The notes under the pieces are model-generated. The model had not been told where the DNA came from and made no database searches. It saw only the letters and a list, made by a program, of their open reading frames with translations. Positions 11,753 to 23,771 of a DNA stretch of 64,000 nucleotides are shown piece by piece. The first letter of the stretch is position 1. Each line of letters starts with the position of its first letter. Source of the DNA: Ehretia macrophylla (taxonomy: Eukaryota; Streptophyta; Magnoliopsida; Boraginales; Ehretiaceae); assembly GCA_037974665.1 (NCBI GenBank), contig CM075783.1, positions 7,738,762 through 7,802,761 on the forward strand. Direction: 5' to 3'. The translations under genes and the position numbers were made by a program.

Positions 11753-12200
11753 TATTGGAAAATTTTAATAAAGTGTGGGTTTACATTAATTAATTATTTT
11801 GGTTTTCATAAAATGGGTTGATGGATAGTCCTTGAGTGGTAAGCCCATATATGATCATACGATTATTGGGCTCAGCATCTTGATTATTAAAGGTCTAGTT
11901 GGGCAGTTAAGTGTAGGCAATTAGTTTTTTTGAAGTCCATGATGGGAGGGCCCAATAAAACCCCTATTTAAGCTAGGTCCCCTCTCTAACCCTAACATGG
12001 AAAAAGATTTGACATGTTTAGTAATGTTATCCTGAGCTAGCCCGATTGAAAGTTGCCAAAAAGCAAGGGTATAGGGAAGAAGACATAGTGCTTTGTATTG
12101 TACAATGATTTAGTATATTGTATGGCACAAACAGGTACGTTTACTCATCTCATAGTTTTGGGGTTTGAATTTCATATATGAGTTATGGGAATTTTTTATG
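11753..12200 (+). mobile_element. Probable 3' LTR of copia A (right edge uncertain)
   Basis: Begins TATTGGAAAATTTT right after the polypurine tract, as expected for TGTTGG with a G-to-A change. It contains CCTATTTAAGC near 11962 as a possible TATA box. The right boundary cannot be fixed because the 5' LTR lies outside the window; 12200 is an estimate from where an unrelated copia fragment begins. Confidence 0.5.
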
Positions 12201-12232
12201 AAGTTGTGAGTCATGATTAAATTCTATACCAC

Positions 12233-12487
12233 CTACTGTGAAGAAGCGACATATTTTGTAGCAATAGAACCATCGTGAATCTTATCTATAATAAAATAGC
12301 AATCCATTTCTATCAACCTTGATCTCTTGTGAAATACGAGATTGGTTGTTATGTGTAAGGCAACTTGATTATCACAATGCAATATGGCTACCTTTAGATG
12401 ACTTAATTGTAGATCCTTCAATAAGCTTCTCAACCCAGTAAGCTCATAGCATGTGTTTGCCATGACACGATATTCGACCTCAATCAA
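12233..12487 (-). pseudogene. Ty1/copia RNase H fragment, unrelated to element A
   Basis: An 84-residue open stretch reads EVEYRVMANTCYELTGLRS, LHCDNQVALHITTNLVFHKR and EMDCYFIIDKIHDGSIATKY. These are the RNase H 'E-A-E-Y-R', 'Y-C-D-N-Q-A-A' and 'H-I-E-I-D-C-H-F' blocks of a copia lineage different from element A, which has YDNNTTVLYS. The conserved 'K-H-I-E' is changed to RLIE. Only the C-terminal end of pol remains, in the opposite orientation to A. Confidence 0.75.
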
Positions 12488-12555
12488 ATTGAGTGATACA
12501 ATTTTCTATTTTTTTATCTTCCATGAAATCAAAAAAAATCTCAAGAAAGATATAA

Positions 12556-13971
12556 GGCCTATTTGGAAGTGTTTTTGTTTTTTAGTTTTGTAGAACAGTT
12601 TTCAAGAATGGTTTTGAAAAACTATTTTTAAAAACAAAAGAACAGAAAATTTGTTTGAGTAGACTTGTTTCCAAAACAAGTTTTCAAAATAAAAAAATAA
12701 AAATTTTGTTTGGCAAAAGTGAAAAAGTTTTGAGAACAAAAAAAAAAGAAATTCTATTTGGGTGTCAAGAATGAAAATACATTTCTTTATTTATATTAAT
12801 AAATTATGTTCCTACATTTAGATAATATTATAGAGTTTGCAATATTAAAGTAAAACAAATATTATACATAAAAGTTATTGTACAAATCCTAGTTATAGAT
12901 CAAATATTCTACATATATGAAAGTTATTATACAAATCCTAGCTATGAAGCACCTGCATGCTCTAACCATATCTAGTTAGTGGTATTATCATGATATGCTG
13001 ACATTGCAGCTGCAGCTTGGTCAGACAATTCTTTAGCATGGTTGTTATTGCTTGATGTTCTTTCATCAAATTGATTTGTTGAAGCCTCTACATTCAAAGG
13101 GCTCATTGTCTCCCATTCTCTAAATAATGTGTCACGTAGTCCCCATTTATGAATATAATTATGAATGGCATAACAAGCAGTGATTATAAGGCGTTATCTA
13201 GTAGGTCTATAAGTTGGCATCAATTTTATTATTGAAAAATATGCCTTCAACACTCTAAAACAACGTTCAATCACCATTCTTAATGAAGAATGTCTATAGT
13301 AAAATTACTCTTTAGCATTCTTAGGTTGGCGACCACGACCATTATAATCTTGAGTATGATATCTCTCTCCTCTAAAAGGTGGAAAAAATCCTCCTGTGCA
13401 AGGATATCCAGAATTAACAAAATAATATTTACCTACAAGAAATTAGGTGATAATCAAATTAATAAACTAATTTTCATATAAATACAACTAAGTCAAATGA
13501 AATCTGAATGAAAATATTAATACCTTCAATAGGCCATGAAAAGTTTGTATCTTTCCATAAAAGTGCATCCAGAAAAACTCTTGAATCATTAGTATCTTCC
13601 TATCCCGAGTAAACATAAGTAAACATCATATTAAAATCACAAGCACACAACGTTTTATGTCACAACACTCTTTCTCCCTCTATAGGTTGTTTATTTCGCG
13701 GCTGAAGCCCATAAACTTATATGTGTACCATCAATAGCCCCAAGACAATTCTAATATGTGCAAATTAGAAAATGAATTTATTTCTTTTAGAAATTGACAT
13801 AAAAACAACAAATCATATAGAATATATTAATTGTAAAATATAATAGTTACCTTAAACCTGGATAATAAATATGGTTGTTTCTTATATGGTCTAGTACCTC
13901 AGATAATTCTTGCCTTATGATCTCCTTCCCAAGCTTACACATTACTCTTATGGTTTCATGTGCATTACAAC
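12556..13971 (-). mobile_element. PIF/Harbinger DNA transposon, right end lost
   Basis: The left terminus GGCCTATTTGGAAGTG at 12556 is preceded by TAA (12553-12555), matching the usual Harbinger terminus and 3-bp TWA target duplication. The minus strand carries the transposase remnant described separately. No matching right terminus is found before 13972, where an LTR-like sequence starts, so the right end was removed or lies elsewhere. The A/T-rich stretch 12560-12790 is the terminal non-coding part. Confidence 0.65.
12955..13971 (-). pseudogene. PIF/Harbinger transposase (DDE) remnant
   Basis: Minus-strand reading from 13970 downwards gives CKLGKEIIRQELSEVL, then after probable intron or decay CLGAIDGTHISLWAS at about 13710-13745, the conserved 'G-A-I-D-G-T-H-I' block with the first catalytic Asp. 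Next come DSRVFLDAL-like sequence near 13570-13600, YYFVNSGYP near 13410 (the 'Y-L-V-D-A-G-Y' block, Asp here Asn), FRGERYH, NAKE, and SSLRMVIERCFRVLKA near 13260 (the 'R-N-V-I-E-R-x-F-G-V-L-K' block with the last catalytic Glu). Several stops and frameshifts separate these blocks. The family call rests on block order; function is lost. Confidence 0.75.
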
Positions 13972-14563
13972 TGTGAGACCCAAACATGCATTTCATGTGC
14001 ATTTATTTACTTTAACCATTTTTTGAAAATAATATGTGCATTTAGATTGCATGAAATTAGAATTTATATGGCATTTCATTTAATTTGGTAGAGAATGGAA
14101 TATTTGTAATTTTGATCAGCATGTTTGCATTAGTAGTCATTTTACACACTTTAGATATTATGCTAGAAGGATAAACTTGAAATTAGAAGCAAAATAGAAA
14201 CCCAAATTAGTCTTTTGACCTTATGTCTTCCATTGACCAAGCTTTGACCCTTGACTTAGCAAAATAAAAGCCAAACCAAGCCAAAATAAGAACCAAAATC
14301 GGATGAAGAGAAAGAAAGAAAGAGGCCATCGACCAAGAGAGAAAAAATAGAAGAAAAACTAGGGTTTTGATTTTTGGAGAAGAAGATGAAGAGTTTAGCT
14401 CAAGCTTTGCCAAATCTTGTCATGTTCTTGTTTGTCTTGCTACTATTCCTCAAAAAGGTGAGGGATTTTTCAAAATGAAAGTTTCAAAGCTTGCATTTTT
14501 TATTATGAATTCATGTTATTGTGTTATATTTGTTGATTATGAAGGCGCATAAAGGTGTCAGCT
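13972..14563 (+). mobile_element. LTR-like fragment starting TGTGAGACCC
   Basis: TGTGAGACCCAAACATGC resembles the start of chromovirus LTRs in this window (TGTGAAACCCC at 45451, TGTGACGCCCG at 30671). It ends where the copia B LTR begins, so it is probably the left part of a gypsy LTR interrupted by element B. No coding sequence. Confidence 0.4.
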
Positions 14564-15075
14564 TCAAAGGCAAGAGCACAACGGGATTGTCTCAAGATAT
14601 GTAAATAACAAAAACATGCAAGTGCAGCGGAAATAATAACAATTAAAATTTGCATGTCGGAAAGTTGCATTCACAAAATCTCAAGAGTAAATCTGTAATT
14701 AGTACATTAAAGAAAATACATAAAAAGTATATACAACTATATAAAAATGTATTAAAAACGAAGTACCTCACATGGAAAACTCGGATGTACACTCTTGAAA
14801 GGATGATCTTGACTCGGACAAATCTCCTCCGCAAGTGCAAAGGCCCTAGTCGGTCCACGAGTATCCAAAAGCAACAAGGTGACTAACTAATTAAAGTGCT
14901 AGCCATAGTTGATCACCCATGAGCTTAAGTATATAAGAGTTAAAAACAAGAAGGAAAATACCTTCTAATTTTCCTAACTATGGCCGAATTGCTAAGAGGA
15001 GAAAGAGAGAAAAATTGCTTCAAATAGCTTGTAATTTTCAGCCAAGAGCAAGCACAAACAATGAAGATATGACCT

Positions 15076-15085
15076 CTATTTATAG
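15076..15085 (-). promoter_or_regulatory. TATA-type box of copia B LTR
   Basis: CTATAAATAG on the minus strand, in TGCATCTATAAATAGAGG, the same context as the box at 8637-8646 in the related LTR. Confidence 0.6.
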
Positions 15086-15179
15086 ATGCATGAACATGCT
15101 CATCAAATGCCAAGTGTCATGATCTAAACAAATGAAGAAGCCAAGTTTCAAAAAGTCTCTTCAAGTGGTCGGCCATAGG

Positions 15180-17737
15180 TATGGTACCCCAAACCCGGCA
15201 CTCATTTAATTGCATTTAGTTAATTGTCATCTTTAATGATAATATTGAATTTCATGTTTATTTTAGTTAAACATTCATTTCTAGTATTAATTTCATATTT
15301 CTTCAAAACTATTCAAATGATATTTGAATTAATTATTTTAAATAAATATTCACTTTTTGATTATTTTTAATACTCGGTTTTACTTTCTTGCACTTAAATT
15401 ACTTTATTTTCAACAAAATGAAAAAGTAACTCCGAGCCCGAGTAGGTTTTAAACTATTCTACTATTCTACTTTTCAAAAATTATATTTTTATATTATTCT
15501 TTATCATACTTATCGTACTCGTTTAATGACTATTCGATCGTAGCGCATCGAAAATGAAAGTTAGAGAAATATTTCTTGGATTTTGTGAATAGTGTTTCTA
15601 GTTTAATTTAGCTAGTTTTAGTTGGTTTTCATTAAAATTACATTGTTTTAACTTGAATTAGAATAAATGCTAATTAAATAAGCTTGTTTGACCATTTTTA
15701 ACTTGAATTTGGCTTGGCCAAAAGACCAAAATGCCCTTATCACCTTTTAAATACAAAATAAGGCAAAAATATCATCAAAAAAATTCTCAAAATTCTCATT
15801 TTGTCCCCCCCATGACCGAGAGTTTCAAGGAAGGAAAAAATAATTTGTTTTGCATTTTTAAGCTATAATCTTGCGTGGAATTGCTCGGGGATCGTGGCTC
15901 GGGTCCTTGCAAGGCTTCGTCTTCAATCTCTGTGAGGGTTTTCACTTGCGCATATTTTACAAAATTTGATTTTTGATTCAAATTTTTAGATTTGATATTT
16001 ATTGCGTTATAATGCTTGACATTGCTTAGAATTGCCTCCTTAGGGATCGTAGAGCATTGCTTGTTAGTTATTTAATAATTTTTACGGCTAGAAACACAAA
16101 TTTAATTGAGGAAGAATAATGAATAGTATTTTTGAATAGTAAAATCCTAGATTTTTGGATTTTTGATCCGAATTGCGTTTTCTTGATTTGGTTATGTGCC
16201 ATTAGTGTTAGAAAGATTAAATGTGCAATAAAAATGGACTACCCTTTGTTAAAATTGAGAATTAGACAATGAAACATAAAGGGGCCATTTGACCAAGTGT
16301 TGACCATGCTCGAATTGAGTTGGGGGTTTGGCTTGTGAGTGCATGGAAGCACTTTTGGCGCTATTGTGGCGTTGATTGAGTGATTAGTTAGTATAGTTGT
16401 AGTTCAAACGCACTAGGTGGACTTTTAGGCTTCGGTTGGGAAAGTGAGGTTTCGTGCCATAAAAACGTGCCTTGTAGTGCCTAAGTGAAAGTAGTGAAGA
16501 CAGTTTTCCAATCCTGTAGATCGATTGCTCGCAATTGCCTTTGAAAGTTAGAGATTGAATAGTATTATTTGTCGCTTTACTTGTTTGAATTGCTATTGCT
16601 TGTTTAATTGTTGTTCGTGTTGCTATTGATTGATTGCTAATGCTTGGTATCTCGTGTATTGCTACTTATCTGCATTTTCATGCTACCGCTCGTTTATTGC
16701 TTGTATCTCGTATTGCATTGCATAGTGTCAAGCGCGTGAGTGATGGGCCTCTTTGGGTAGTCTCGGGCTGCCAGGGTTGGATTACTATAGCTCCATGTCC
16801 TATTCCCATTCTTGCTAGGGATAACGCCCTGGGAGATTTGGGTCGTAGATGTGTCGGGGTACATCCGGAGTACACCCAGTGGAAGTTATAAGGTGGATGC
16901 GCGCTTATTGTCATCATTGTTAACATCAAGCTCGAGATTGATGTATTTCTTGTGGAATCGAATCCCTTGTGGAATCAAATCGCTTGGTATATAGCTCGTA
17001 TAAGTGAACCGTAACCTTCAAAGTGTGGTATAGCTTTGGTTGGTTATGTTAATGCTCTCCTTGATTGTTCGTTTATTGATTTAATGTTTACATTGATTGC
17101 TCTCTTTATTGATTATACTACTTAACTGTCTCTATTTGCATTGCACTATCTTCTTCTCTCTCCACCTCATTATCTGTTTCGCCCTCACTGGGTATATGTA
17201 TTTTGTATACTCACTCCTCACCACCACATTTTAGGTATTGCAGTAATAGATGGACTGTTCATGCCTGTGTTGATTGCTTTTGCGTGGGAGTCAATGTGTT
17301 ACGTGGCTTGTTTGCGGGAAGTTGTAAAGAAGTTACCTTTGAGTTATATGTATTTATTGTTAAAGGAAATGTAATTAAGTTTAACTAGGTTATTGGAGTG
17401 GTATGATAAGGTAGTTTATGTAATGGGATAGTATAGTTTAAATGCAAAACATGAATGTATTGTCTAAAGGAAAAGAGCTAGGTTGGTTTGGAGTTTGGTT
17501 TAGGATTGTATGGTTGTTAGGTATACTTGTTGAGAACCAAGGCTCGGATGGCCTTGAGGAATTTGAATATTGGACACGGTACTAGTCCATTTATATTCCG
17601 TGTGCAGGTAAACTGTTGCCCTATAAACAGGGAAAACTCCGTACATTTTTCCTAAATTTTGTTCCCGGGTTTAGTATCGGGTTGAGATTAGCTTGATTAA
17701 TAGAATTTCCGATCTCGTGAGAGATCGGGGTGTTACA
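15180..17737 (+). mobile_element. Solo Ty3/gypsy (chromovirus-type) LTR, 2558 bp, target duplication ATAGG
   Basis: Starts TATGGTACCCC (TG changed to TA) and ends GGGGTGTTACA, with identical pentamers ATAGG at 15175-15179 and 17738-17742. It has no internal region, so it formed by recombination between two LTRs. Inside are landmarks shared with the other gypsy LTRs here: the palindromic GGGGTACATCCGGAGTAC block (16856-16877), the hairpin at 17190-17212 followed by CTCACTCC, and AAGGCTCGGATGGCCTT near 17540. It lies within the copia B LTR. Confidence 0.9.
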
Positions 17738-17764
17738 ATAGGGGGGCAAATTGGACAATTTTCA

Positions 17765-17836
17765 TGCAACTTGTCTTTTGTCTTTTAGTGCAAGTTGTCT
17801 CTTGTCCTTTTGTGCAAGTTGTCTTTTGTCCTTTTG
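17765..17836. repeat. Three tandem 24-bp units
   Basis: Units 17765-17788, 17789-17812 and 17813-17836 follow TGCAAGTTGTCTTTTGTCCT with one or two changes each, inside the copia B LTR. Confidence 0.85.
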
Positions 17837-19097
17837 TGCTTTTTCTTTTAGTGAAAACAAACAATAATTAATTCTAAACCCCTTTAGAATAATTAATTAC
17901 AGATTGACCCCTTAATCTATTTATACTCTTGTCCCAATACTTTTCAGTATTTATACTTTGGCCTTGAAACTTTTAAAAATTACAATTTTGGCCCACTTAA
18001 CTGTTAATGTCCGAAATCACACTGTTAACACTTTAAAGTGTTTCCAACTCGATGCCAAGCTAAAATATTGCTTTATTCATGATACCCTAAGTATGTGACT
18101 TTCTAGGTTCATGACCGTACAGCGATAAAGGATCGATTCCGAAAATGTCTCTGTCATTTTCTGGAATACCTTCATGTTCATGAGTTACGTGCTAGCAATG
18201 AACGTATCATGAAAATATGTACAGTAATGAATTCCAATTCCAACGAACCTATTTACAATCGCAAATTAGCGTGTAGTCCGATCATTTTGTTAAAATGTCC
18301 CGATCGTTGTGGGGACCATGAAATGATTAAGTCCACTAAACGATTCTATGCATAGATCTAATTCAGTGGAATGAGAAGATGACATCTATGGAAAAATACA
18401 TTTCCATCGTTCAACTACCCTGGCCGAGAATTTCTCATTTCAAAAGACCGACACTAGATCGCATAGGATATCGCCTCACTGTCGGAAGTTAACAGATCCT
18501 ATCTTGACAATTACCTGTCGGTTTCATATCACAAGACTAAACTACAAGAGGCCGTATCTCACCCTCAAAGAAGGCGAGCATTGTCCAAACGCAAGATTTA
18601 GCCCCTGATATAACCGGCCGTAATTTCTCAAATCTAAGGATTAATTTGCACAATTTGCAACAAATGACAAACTATTAATCCAAAGTCATGTACTTTCGTC
18701 ATTTCGGTCACATTCAATGATCCGTTCAACCAACGATCATTCATATGTGAGTTAATCGCATCTCTATGTCGTTGTAGCTCAACGCTCATTACCCTTTATC
18801 ATTAATATCTTTATGTTAATCATAGGTAACTACATACGATAGTCTGTACTTGATTATTCTAGTCCTAGTCAAATAATCTAAGGACTATGAATGCTTTTTA
18901 ATGTTTATCATGTCAAAAAAATATGCAGTTGAATTCTCAACACATTAAGAATATACTTCTTCTCAGAAAAACATTAAGGACATATTCATATAATTGAACG
19001 GAGAATATGAACATCCAATAAACATGCCATTCAGATTTACATCAAAATGCCCTATATAGGTCATATAAATATATAGCATTAGAGCATATCTCTAACA

Positions 19098-20456
19098 ATC
19101 TCCAACTTGCACTAATGCTATAGAATATAGCCTTCAGCGTACATCTACATGGTATCGCATCCCCATCTTTTCAAGATGACGTTCTAACTGCGATTCACTC
19201 ATGGGCTAAGTAAGTGGGTTGGCTACATTCTCTAATTTAGGAACTTTTTGCAGACTTGTATCTTTTTGAGCAACTATCTCTCGAATAATATGAAAACGCC
19301 TTTCAATGTGTTTGGACTTTTGATAAGATCTAGGTTCCTTAGCTTGTGCAATAGCTCCATTGTTGTCGCAATACAACGGTATCGGCAACTCGATGGAAGG
19401 AACCACTTCTAGCTCTAACAAAAACTTCATCATCCAAACAACTTCTTTTACTGCATCAGATGCAACAATGTACTCGGCTTCTGTAGTGGAGTCTGTAGTA
19501 ACTGGCTGCTTGGAACTTTCCCAACTTACTGTTCCTCTATTATAAACAAACACAAATCTGGATGTAGACTTCCTATCATCCGTATTAGGTTGAAAATCTA
19601 AATCTGTGTACCCATCTATCCGGAGTTCTCCTCCTCCATAAATCAGTGCAAGGTTCTTAGTCCTTCGCAAGTACTTAAGGATATGCTTCACTGCTATCCA
19701 GTGTTCTTCTCCTAGATCGGACTGATATATGCTCACAAGGCTTATAACATATGCAATATCAAGCCTTGTACATAGCATGGCATATATGAAACTGTCCATA
19801 GCCGAAGCATAAGGCACACGTTCCATACGTTGCCTTTCATCCTTGGATTTGGGAGACATGTTCTTGGAAAGATGTATTCCATGCCGGATAGGCAGAAGAC
19901 CTTTCTTAGAACTCTCCATATTGAATTTATTCAAAACTCGCTCTACGTACATACTTTGAGACAAGCCAATCAATCTTTTCGTTATATCTCTATAAACACG
20001 AATCCCTAAGATATAAGAGGTTTCTCCCAAATCTTTCATGGAGAACTTGCTATTCAACCAAATTTTAATGGACATCATTTGTCCAACATCATTTCCCATG
20101 ATTAGAATATCATCAACATACAAAATCAGAAAAGTGGTCATGTTCCCACTAATCTTTTTGTATACACAAGGTTTATCATCATTTCTAATGAAACCAATCT
20201 CTTTGATCTCATCATTAAATCTGATGTTCCAAGAACGAGAGGCTTGCTTTAGACCATATATTGATCTTTTAAGCTTACACACTTGATCATTGTTGGATTT
20301 AAAACCTTCAGAATGTTCCATATAGATATCTTCCTCCAGATAGCCATTCAGGAAAGTAGTTTTAACATCCATTTTCCAGATCTCATAATCATAGTGTGCG
20401 GCAATAATGAGAATGATGCAGATGGATTTAAGCATGACAACTGGTGAAAAGGTTTC
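19098..20456 (-). pseudogene. Ty1/copia element B reverse transcriptase and RNase H, cut off by element C
   Basis: A 409-residue open frame (19206-20435) extends upstream in frame through a TFSPV-like block to 20456. Motifs in order: MDVKTTFLNGYLEEDIYME, KLKRSIYGLKQASRSWN, LYVDDILIMG (catalytic YVDD), LGIRVYRD, VLNKFNMESS, then RNase H with GYTDLDFQPNTDDRKST, TEAEYIVAS, LYCDNNGAIAQA and HIERRFHIIREI. This is close to intact for this part of pol, with no internal stop, although the usual 'A-D-P-L/F-T-K' ending reads NPLT and then a stop. Everything upstream (gag, protease, integrase) is missing because element C begins at 20457. The polypurine tract at 19098-19112 leads into the 3' LTR. Confidence 0.93.
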
Positions 20457-21709
20457 TGTTGTGGATATGCCCTAATGTTATTGTTTGAGATGACCTTATT
20501 AGGGCTTAATAAGAATATATTTACGTGTTTTTACACTATGTTATTTGTAGGATATTCATATTCTCTGCTTCGATATGAATATGTCCCTAATGCTTATCCA
20601 AGAAGAAAAATGTTCTAAAAGGGTATATGATATTTTGCACTCTTTCTTCGATATGATAAACATTAAGAATCGATTCATAACCATTCAGATTATTCAACCG
20701 GGACTAGAATAATCGAGTACGGGTTATCATATGTTATTACATTTGATTAATATAGTGATGTTAATGATAAAGATTGGTGTGCGAAATGCCAAAACAACAT
20801 GCTGATGTGGACTAATAAACATATGAGTGATCGTCTGTGTACGGATCATTGAATGTGACAATAAATTGTAAACTGCATGATTTCAGGTTAATAGTTTACT
20901 ATTTAGTTGGGAATTATGCAAATTAATCCTCAAACTTGAGAAATTACGTTTGCCGGTTATATCAAGGGTAAAATACTGCGTTTGGACAATGCCCGTATTC
21001 TATAAGGTAAGTTATGACCTTTCGCGTTTTAGTTTTGTGGTATGAACTGACAGGTAATTGTCGAGATAGAATCTGTTAACCTACGGCATGAGACGATGTC
21101 CTATGATATCTGAGATTGGTCGTTAAATGACCAAGTCCTTGGCCAAGGCGAGTATGAAGTGATGGAAAGGGGTTTTTCCATGGTAGTCATCTCTCATTTC
21201 ACCGATTCAGATTTATACATAGTATCGGAGGTAGACTTAACCATTTCATGGTCCTTTCCTGATCGAGGAATTCTTAACAGAAAGATCAGATTGCACGCTA
21301 ATTTCTCGACGGCTAAATAGATTCATAAAATACGTTGTCTTCATTATTGTTTACATTCTCATGATGTGTTCATTGCTAGTGCGTTACTCATAAGCATGAG
21401 GGTATTTCGGTAAATGATAGAGACATTTTCCGAAATAGATACAGAGATTTATTTGTCCCTTACCGGTACGCAATTATGAATCTAGAGGGTCATACACTAA
21501 TTAGTATAATGAATGAGTTCATCAAAAGCTTGTATAATGTGGTTGATGGCTTTAAGGTGTTAAGAGTCATCTATGTTGGTAATTAGGCCAAAAGTGTAAT
21601 TTAAGAAAGTTTTGGGGTCAAATTGGTATTATCAAAACTTTTGGGGCCAAACTATAATTATTGAAACGTAGTTTCAATATATTAATTCTAATAGAGATTA
21701 GGATGGGCA

Positions 21710-21763
<54 letters not shown>

Positions 21764-22453
21764 CATATATTATATATGTGTCATGGTGACGTAATTTGAA
21801 AAATGCCACGTCATCATCTTAGTTTTCAAAAGGTGAATTGTAAATTAATGACTAGATATTTACATGTGGCATATGCATGTAGAGATTGATGACTAGGATT
21901 GTCCATGTCATCAATCCTAGTCATTTGAATTTGAAATGGATGGATAGGATTCTTTTTTGAATAAAGACAAAAGAATCTTGACCATTGCTTTTGATGATAA
22001 AACTTTTTTGTCAAGTGTCAAGAGAGAAAATAAAGTTACCTTTGGATTGTAATGACTACAATCCTAGGATTTGCATGGCTTTTACTTTAAAAGAAAACAA
22101 TTTTGATTGGCTATCTATTAAAGTAACATTATATATATATATATAATAATAGATGACAATCTTCTCTCTCCATCCACTTGCATTTTCGGCCAAGCCATGG
22201 AGGAGAGAGAAAATTGTCATCTTATCATCTAATGCTAATGATTGAGATCTAAAGGCTTGCATGACTTGTCATGAAAATGTGACAATATTGATTGGTCACT
22301 TATTATATTATTAGCTTATATTAGATGATAATATACTCTCTCTTTATGAGATAACCTCTCTCATATACACATACATATTCGGCCAAGGCAAGATAGGAGT
22401 AGAGAGAGAAAATTTCATCTTCTTCCTTGAGATCATTTTTCGGCCATAGCTAG
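20457..22453 (+). mobile_element. 5' LTR of copia element C, left part
   Basis: Starts TGTTGTGGATATGCCC and runs to the insertion point of gypsy 1. It aligns along its whole length with the left part of the 3' LTR at 38117-40150. The rest of this LTR is 33103-33538, giving about 2.43 kb in all. It lies inside the RT gene of element B; the left flank GTTTC (20452-20456) should be its target duplication, but the right partner is lost. Confidence 0.88.
21714..21760. repeat. (TA)n microsatellite
   Basis: An uninterrupted TA run of about 47 bp in the element C 5' LTR. The matching place in the 3' LTR (39349-39362) is much shorter, so the array changed length after insertion. Confidence 0.95.
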
Positions 22454-22726
22454 TGTGATGCCCGAGATTTTTATCACATATTTCTTTATAACTGTTGCAT
22501 ACCTGCTTGAGCATTCTTACGTGCAAAATTTTTCTTGCTTAATTGTTTTACTTTGAGGTTACTATTCATAAGATTTTCGATTGTTTTAAAAGTGCAATTT
22601 AATATTTTTTTCTAGGTCATATGACATATAAAAGGAACTGAGAACTCGTCATTTTAGGCTTTTGAGCTCGGGAGCATATAAATAGAAAATGTTTTTCGTG
22701 ACATTTGAATAGTATTAGGTATCTAA

Positions 22727-22989
22727 GGCTATCCTCAATGGGGGCTCTAAAATGTAAAACTTTATATTTTGGGGAATTTTTGTGCATTTTTAGAGCCCCA
22801 TACCCTAAAATTTGCTGAACATTTTGGAGACTGGGGCTCTATTTTGGCATCTTTTAACCCAAAAGTGGTGGACCCCACGTACTTTTTTTATGAATAGTGC
22901 TACCTTTTAGGGTATAGGGCTCTAAAAATGCACAAAAATTCTCCAAAATAGAAAGTTTTACATTTTAGAGCCCCCCATTGAGCTTGCCT
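22727..22989. mobile_element. MITE (foldback, 263 bp) in the gypsy 1 5' LTR, duplication TAA
   Basis: The two ends are near-perfect inverted repeats: GGCTATCCTCAATGGGGG on the left against GGCAAGCTCAATGGGGGG read from the right, and complementarity continues inward (CTCTAAAATGTAAAACTTT) through most of the element. TAA flanks both sides (22724-22726, 22990-22992), and the 3' LTR keeps the empty site GTATGTAACAACAC. The trinucleotide and GGC terminus fit a Tourist/PIF-Harbinger MITE; a TA-type (mariner) reading is possible because TA also fits. Confidence 0.9.
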
Positions 22990-23771
22990 TAACAACACTA
23001 ATTTCAACTAGCTAGCAAGTAATTGAGCTTTAGCCTAGTTTGACTAAGTCTTTAGTGGCATTTGACCTCATTTAATAACATATACACATACATATTACAA
23101 GGTTAACACCACACAAACATTTGGCTCATCAAAACAATTACAAAAATCCCAAATATACCCCCCTACCCGACGATTAGAAGAAAGGAAAAGGAGAAGAAAT
23201 TTTTTTTCCACCATTGCATCTTGAACTCTTAGCTTGACCTTGGAGTTTTTTTGAGCACCTAGGAGCTTCACCACCTTGCCTACATCTTCATACAAGTGAG
23301 GGAGTTTCATTTTTGTGAAGTTTAAAGTTATTGCATCTTTGTTGAATTTCTTGATTTGTTGATTATAGCTCTAATACTTGTTATGAACGCTTAATATGTG
23401 TTTATTAGAACCTATAGAGTAAACTTTTATAGCTTGATAACATAATTTATGGTTGAAAAGCTTGAATGTAATGAAAGAGATGATGAATAGTGTCTAGAAT
23501 TAGGGTTTTAAGAAAGTTTGCTAATTAGCTTGAATTGAGACTTCAATTAGATGCTCTAGGCCCAAGTAAAACTAATTGAGAGGCCACGTGAAGTTGAATC
23601 ACCCAAAACCGAGCAAAATTGTGAAATTAGTCGACTTTAAAAAGAGGACTTTTTCCGTTGTGCAATCCGGGCACGTTTGGGCTATGGTCTGGGTATCCTT
23701 GGGATATGGAAGCACTTTTGGTGCTTTTATTACGCGAAATTGGGGTTCGGATAGTATAGTTGTAGTTAAAA

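Larger units (their letters stand above)
14564..19097 (-). mobile_element. 3' LTR of reverse copia element B, interrupted by a solo gypsy LTR
   Basis: Minus strand starts TGTTAGAGATATGCTC at 19097 right after a polypurine tract (19098-19112) and ends GCCTTTGA at 14564. Removing the 2558-bp insertion and its 5-bp duplication leaves about 1.97 kb, matching the copia LTR at 8218-10178 and the solo LTR at 40159-42357, with which it shares start and end sequences. It contains a TATA box (15076-15085) and a 24-bp triplicate (17765-17836). Confidence 0.8.

Noticed and set aside
13290..13481. 63-codon plus-strand frame
   Set aside because: Opposite-strand shadow of the Harbinger transposase remnant.
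14643..14886. Overlapping frames of 71 and 78 codons
   Set aside because: They mirror each other within the copia B LTR; no family resemblance.
17765..17836. CRISPR-like array
   Set aside because: Three adjoining 24-bp units without spacers in plant LTR DNA; simple tandem repeat.
23095..23310. 71-codon frame repeated almost identically at 31044-31259
   Set aside because: It repeats only because it lies in the two LTRs of gypsy 1; not evidence of a gene.
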